From Nocardioides baculatus (GTDB lineage: Bacteria; Actinomycetota; Actinomycetes; Propionibacteriales; Nocardioidaceae), in NCBI RefSeq assembly GCF_016735675.1, contig NZ_JAERSG010000002.1, forward strand, positions 558,001 to 622,000: a DNA stretch of 64,000 bases, in the 5' to 3' direction. The position numbers and the translations under genes were made by a program. The notes beneath the pieces are model-generated. The model saw nothing but the letters and a program-made list of their open reading frames with translations, had not been told where the DNA came from and did no database searches. Below, one piece after another: positions 61,625-64,000 of this stretch; within the stretch, counting starts at the first letter, position 1; every line of letters starts with the position of its first letter.

Positions 61625-61960
61625 GTGCATAACGAGGACCATGACCGGGCCGTTGCGAGTGGCCATCCATCGGCGGCCCGGCTGCTCGAGATGACTGCCC
61701 GTGAGACCGACCGGTGGCGCTCCGACGCCCTGGCCGAGGCAGCGGAGATCGTCGCCGCCGCGCGGAACGAGGCGGGCGCGCTGGTCCGCACGGCGCAGCG
61801 AGAGGTCGACCAGATGATGGAGGCCGCGCGGGTCGAGACAGCGCAGGCGGAGACGGAGGTCGCCCGCCTCCAGCGAGTCGCGGCGGACCACGCCCATGAG
61901 CTGCGCAGTCACCTCCACGGCATGCTGGAGCGGATCGACTCGAGCGCCGGCTCGGCCTGA
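61625..61960 (+). CDS. Small coiled-coil protein, DivIVA/SepIVA-like in form
   Basis: 111 residues, almost entirely helical: residues ~20-105 keep a heptad-like pattern (LEMTARETDRWRSDALAEAA, ARVETAQAETEVARLQRVAA) with no signal peptide. Such proteins in actinobacteria can be part of polar growth or division scaffolds, but there is no clear DivIVA N-terminal domain, so the comparison is by form only. GGGAGGGG lies 6 bases before GTG 61625, which is therefore preferred to the longer frame from 61472. A 137-base gap to the convergent kynA shows nothing else. Confidence 0.72.
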   Translation: MHNEDHDRAVASGHPSAARLLEMTARETDRWRSDALAEAAEIVAAARNEAGALVRTAQREVDQMMEAARVETAQAETEVARLQRVAADHAHELRSHLHGMLERIDSSAGSA

Positions 61961-62097
61961 GGCTGGCGACGGGCAGTGCCAGGGGCGGCGTCCAGCCCCG
62001 GTCGGGGCCGATCTACTCGTCTCCAGCGGCCACGGACGGCGTGTCGTGGTCCCTGGACTGCGTGGTGCGTCGAGAAGTCGTTCGGAGCGGCCCTGCC

Positions 62098-62955
62098 CTA
62101 CTGGCCGATCCGCGTCCGGACCTCGTAGAGCTCCGGGAAGAAGGTGAGCGACAGCGCCCGGCGGAGGAAGTCGACGCCCGACGAGCCGCCGGTGCCGACC
62201 TTGTGGCCGATGACCCGCTGGACGACCTGGAGGTGGCGGAAGCGCCACTGCTGGAAGGCGTCCTCGACGTCGACGAGCTCCTCGCAGGTCTCGTAGACGC
62301 CCCAGTGCTCCGCGGGGGCGGCGTACACCTCGGCGAAGACGTCGATGAGGTCGGCGTCGGTCGTGTAGGGCTGGGACCAGTCCCGGTCGAGAAGGCGCGC
62401 GGGGATGGCATAGCCCTGGCGTGAGAGGTGGGCGAGGAACTCGTCGTAGAGCGACGGCTCGTGCAACAGCTCGTGCAGGGCGTCGTGCGCGGCGGAGTCG
62501 TGGGAGAAGACCTTGACCATGTCGGCGTTCTTGTTGCCGAGGAGGAACTCGACCTCGCGGTACTGCGCGGACTGGAAGCCCGAGCTGGTCGCGAGGAACG
62601 GCCTGATCTCCGCGTACTCCGACGGCGTCAGCGTCGCGAGCACGGACCACTGGTCGGTCAGCGTGTGCTGGATGTGCTTGATCCTCGCCATCCGCTTGAG
62701 GGCGGGGGAGAGGTCGTCGGTGCGCAGCAGCGCGCGGGCCGAGCGGAGCTCGTGGATCATCAGCTTCATCCAGAGCTCGCTCGTCTGGTGCTGGATGATG
62801 AAGAGCAGCTCGTCGTGCTGCGGCGGGTCGGACAACGGGGTCTGCGCTGCGAGCAGCGTGTCGAGGCGGAGGTAGTCGCCGTAGGACATCGACGTCGAGA
62901 AATCGCGCTGGATGCCGTCCTCGAGGTCGCGCTTGTGGGGCGTCGCATCTGCCAT
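62098..62955 (-). CDS. kynA: Tryptophan 2,3-dioxygenase
   Basis: Heme enzyme opening the indole ring of L-Trp to N-formylkynurenine, first step of the kynurenine route. 285 residues with DELLFIIQHQTSELWMKL, SSGFQSAQYREVEFLLGNKN and the C-terminal FRHLQVVQRVIGHKVGTGGSSG containing the axial His and the substrate loop. ATG 62955 is fixed by the leaderless box. kynU/kynB are not adjacent, but a cyclase-family hydrolase is at 38458. It is divergent from the cold-shock-like gene, whose leaderless promoter is back-to-back with this one. Confidence 0.96.
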   Translation of the reverse strand: MADATPHKRDLEDGIQRDFSTSMSYGDYLRLDTLLAAQTPLSDPPQHDELLFIIQHQTSELWMKLMIHELRSARALLRTDDLSPALKRMARIKHIQHTLTDQWSVLATLTPSEYAEIRPFLATSSGFQSAQYREVEFLLGNKNADMVKVFSHDSAAHDALHELLHEPSLYDEFLAHLSRQGYAIPARLLDRDWSQPYTTDADLIDVFAEVYAAPAEHWGVYETCEELVDVEDAFQQWRFRHLQVVQRVIGHKVGTGGSSGVDFLRRALSLTFFPELYEVRTRIGQ

Positions 62956-62961
62956 GGCGGC

Positions 62962-62967
62962 AACCTA
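62962..62967 (-). promoter_or_regulatory. -10 box, leaderless promoter of kynA
   Basis: Minus-strand TAGGTT is followed by 6 bases and ATG 62955; only 7 bp separate it from the opposing -10 box. Confidence 0.6.
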
Positions 62968-62974
62968 GTCGACG

Positions 62975-62980
62975 TACGCT
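62975..62980 (+). promoter_or_regulatory. -10 box, leaderless promoter of the cold-shock-like gene
   Basis: TACGCT is followed by 6 bases and ATG 62987. Confidence 0.6.
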
Positions 62981-62986
62981 CCGGGG

Positions 62987-63244
62987 ATGAGCGACGACCT
63001 CGACCTACGCCGCCCCGAGCTGATGGGTGAGACACGGACGGGGACCGTGCGATGGTTCAAGACCGAGAAGGGCTACGGCCGGATCACCGCGGACGACGGC
63101 GAGGTCCTGTTCGTGCACTTCTCGGCCGTGGTCAGGGACGGGTACCGCGCCCTCGAGGCCGACCAGCGGGTGGAGTTCGTGTGGCGGGGCACGCTCGGCG
63201 CCCACGGTCGCCACGCCGCCGAGGACGTGCGCGTCCTGGGCTGA
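62987..63244 (+). CDS. Cold-shock (CspA-like) domain protein, divergent
   Basis: 85 residues; OB-fold cold-shock domain from about residue 15 (TRTGTVRWFKTEKGYGRITA). RNP2 is LFVHFS, near the usual VFVHFS, but RNP1 reads KGYGRI instead of KGFGFI, replacing two aromatic RNA-binding residues by Tyr and Arg. Together with a 14-residue N-terminal extension this marks a divergent family member; nucleic-acid binding is likely but may be weaker. Leaderless start, divergent from kynA. Confidence 0.85.
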   Translation: MSDDLDLRRPELMGETRTGTVRWFKTEKGYGRITADDGEVLFVHFSAVVRDGYRALEADQRVEFVWRGTLGAHGRHAAEDVRVLG

Positions 63245-63265
63245 CCGCGCGTCGGTGGGCTGGTC

Positions 63266-63271
63266 TACCGT
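63266..63271 (+). promoter_or_regulatory. -10 box, leaderless promoter
   Basis: TACCGT is followed by 7 bases and ATG 63279. Confidence 0.55.
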
Positions 63272-63278
63272 CGTCACC

Positions 63279-64000
63279 ATGGCCAGCCCCACCAGCCTTG
63301 ACGACGGGGGGCGCACGCGCACGTGGGTGCCCGACTGGCCGTGCGCGCCCGCCCAGGTCCTGCGTCCGCAGCGCCGCGGCGCCGGGGACCCGACGCAGCG
63401 GCACGAGGAGTCCGGTCGGATCTGGCGTGCCATGCGTACGCCGACGGGGCCGGCGTCGCTGTGCATCCAGCCGCGCCCCTCGACGGGCGACGTCCTCGGG
63501 CGCGCGTGGGGGCCGGGTGCGGAGTGGGCGCTCGACCGGATGCCGTCGCTGCTCGGCGCCGACGACGACCCGACCGGCTTCGAGCCCCACCACCCCGAGG
63601 TCGCGGCGGGATGGAGCCGCCACCAGCACTGGCGGATCGGTGCGACCGGTCTCGTGATGGAGGCGCTGTTGCCGTCGATCCTCGAGCAGAAGGTGACCGG
63701 CAAGCAGGCGTTCGGTTCGTTCCGCGAGCTGGTCCGGCGCCACGGCGAGCCCGCCCCGGGGCCCGTCGCGTCGCTGCGGCTGATGCTCCAGCCGACCCCT
63801 GCGGTGATCGCGTCGATCCCGTCGTGGGAGTGGCTGCGGCTCGGCGTCCAACCTGCGCAGTCGCGCACCGTCGTGACTGCCTGCCGGCTCGCCGCGTCGC
63901 TCGAGCGGATCACGCAGGTGTCGCACGAGGAGGCCGACCAGCGGCTCCGCACCGTCCGTGGCATCGGCGTCTGGACGAGCGCGGAGGTGCGCCAGCGCGC
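63279..64000 (+). CDS. DNA-3-methyladenine glycosylase 2-like protein, N-terminal part (3' end outside window)
   Basis: The frame is open from ATG 63279 to the window end (240 codons). The HhH-GPD base-excision fold is recognisable: LLPSILEQKVTGKQAFGSF and RLRTVRGIGVWTSAEV, the helix-hairpin-helix with the position just before the catalytic Asp, which would lie beyond the window edge. The first ~100 residues are a less conserved N-terminal domain as in AlkA-type proteins of actinobacteria. It should excise alkylated purines. Catalytic Asp and length cannot be checked here. Confidence 0.85.
   Translation, partial: MASPTSLDDGGRTRTWVPDWPCAPAQVLRPQRRGAGDPTQRHEESGRIWRAMRTPTGPASLCIQPRPSTGDVLGRAWGPGAEWALDRMPSLLGADDDPTGFEPHHPEVAAGWSRHQHWRIGATGLVMEALLPSILEQKVTGKQAFGSFRELVRRHGEPAPGPVASLRLMLQPTPAVIASIPSWEWLRLGVQPAQSRTVVTACRLAASLERITQVSHEEADQRLRTVRGIGVWTSAEVRQR

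Overview
This 64 kb window is a stretch of chromosome from a high-GC actinobacterium. Gene content and order (aspS, rarA, alaS, ruvX, mltG, aroE, aroC, aroK, aroB, aroQ, efp, nusB, plus DUF1206, SCO6745-family, 13E12-type HNH, an Rpf-like hydrolase and a mycothiol-type reductase) point to Nocardioides or a close relative in the Nocardioidaceae. This is inference from family content; no database search was possible. About 65 protein genes and one tRNA-Gly gene are supported. I see no rRNA, CRISPR array, insertion sequence, prophage or replication origin.

Layout. 1-1136: 3' end of aspS. 1.2-7.9 kb: an oligopeptide/dipeptide ABC transporter in the order permease, binding protein, permease, two ATPases, with two hairpins and a fresh promoter after the binding protein. 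7.9-11.1 kb: rarA, then a second full-length binding protein that duplicates the first but has no transporter genes of its own. 11.1-21.8 kb: two small genes, then alaS-ruvX-mltG-aroE-prepilin peptidase-aroC-aroK-aroB-DUF402-aroQ, nearly all overlapping or within a few bases; this supplies shikimate-pathway steps together with tRNA charging, Holliday-junction and cell-wall functions. 21.8-26.9 kb: small membrane and hypothetical genes, a PhzF-like isomerase, an NAD(P)-binding protein divergent from a kinase-fold protein, then efp-nusB. 26.9-36.3 kb: DUF1206, a TetR regulator, a secreted serine protease, a secreted Ig-like protein coupled to an acetyltransferase, an ATP-dependent DNA ligase, a PaiB-like flavoprotein and a class II amidotransferase. 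36.3-43.6 kb: an SCO6745/mycothiol-nitroreductase-like/SRPBCC operon, a cyclase-family hydrolase, a PoxB-like enzyme, a TetR/membrane-protein divergent pair with a clear double operator, and an HNH (13E12-type) gene. 43.8-51.6 kb: a more accessory stretch (metallo-hydrolase, alpha/beta hydrolase, solitary SNF2-type helicase, second SCO6745 paralogue, small secreted protein, aldo/keto reductase, semialdehyde dehydrogenase). 51.6-64 kb: tRNA-Gly, SDR, hrpB, an Rpf/G5 protein, an altered inositol-phosphatase-like protein, DinB-like, trmL, pepN, a coiled-coil protein, kynA, a cold-shock-like protein and the 5' part of a DNA glycosylase.

A unifying feature is the start signal: at least 17 genes have a TANNNT -10 box exactly 6-7 bases before an ATG or GTG, the layout expected for leaderless mRNAs. 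It fixes several start codons and gives compact divergent promoters. The clearest regulatory unit is 41101-42112, where two 16-bp near-palindromes 22 bp apart sit between two leaderless genes. I found no unambiguous new multi-gene system; the best leads are that TetR unit, the orphan binding-protein paralogue, the solitary helicase, the altered inositol-phosphatase-like protein and the paired SCO6745 paralogues.
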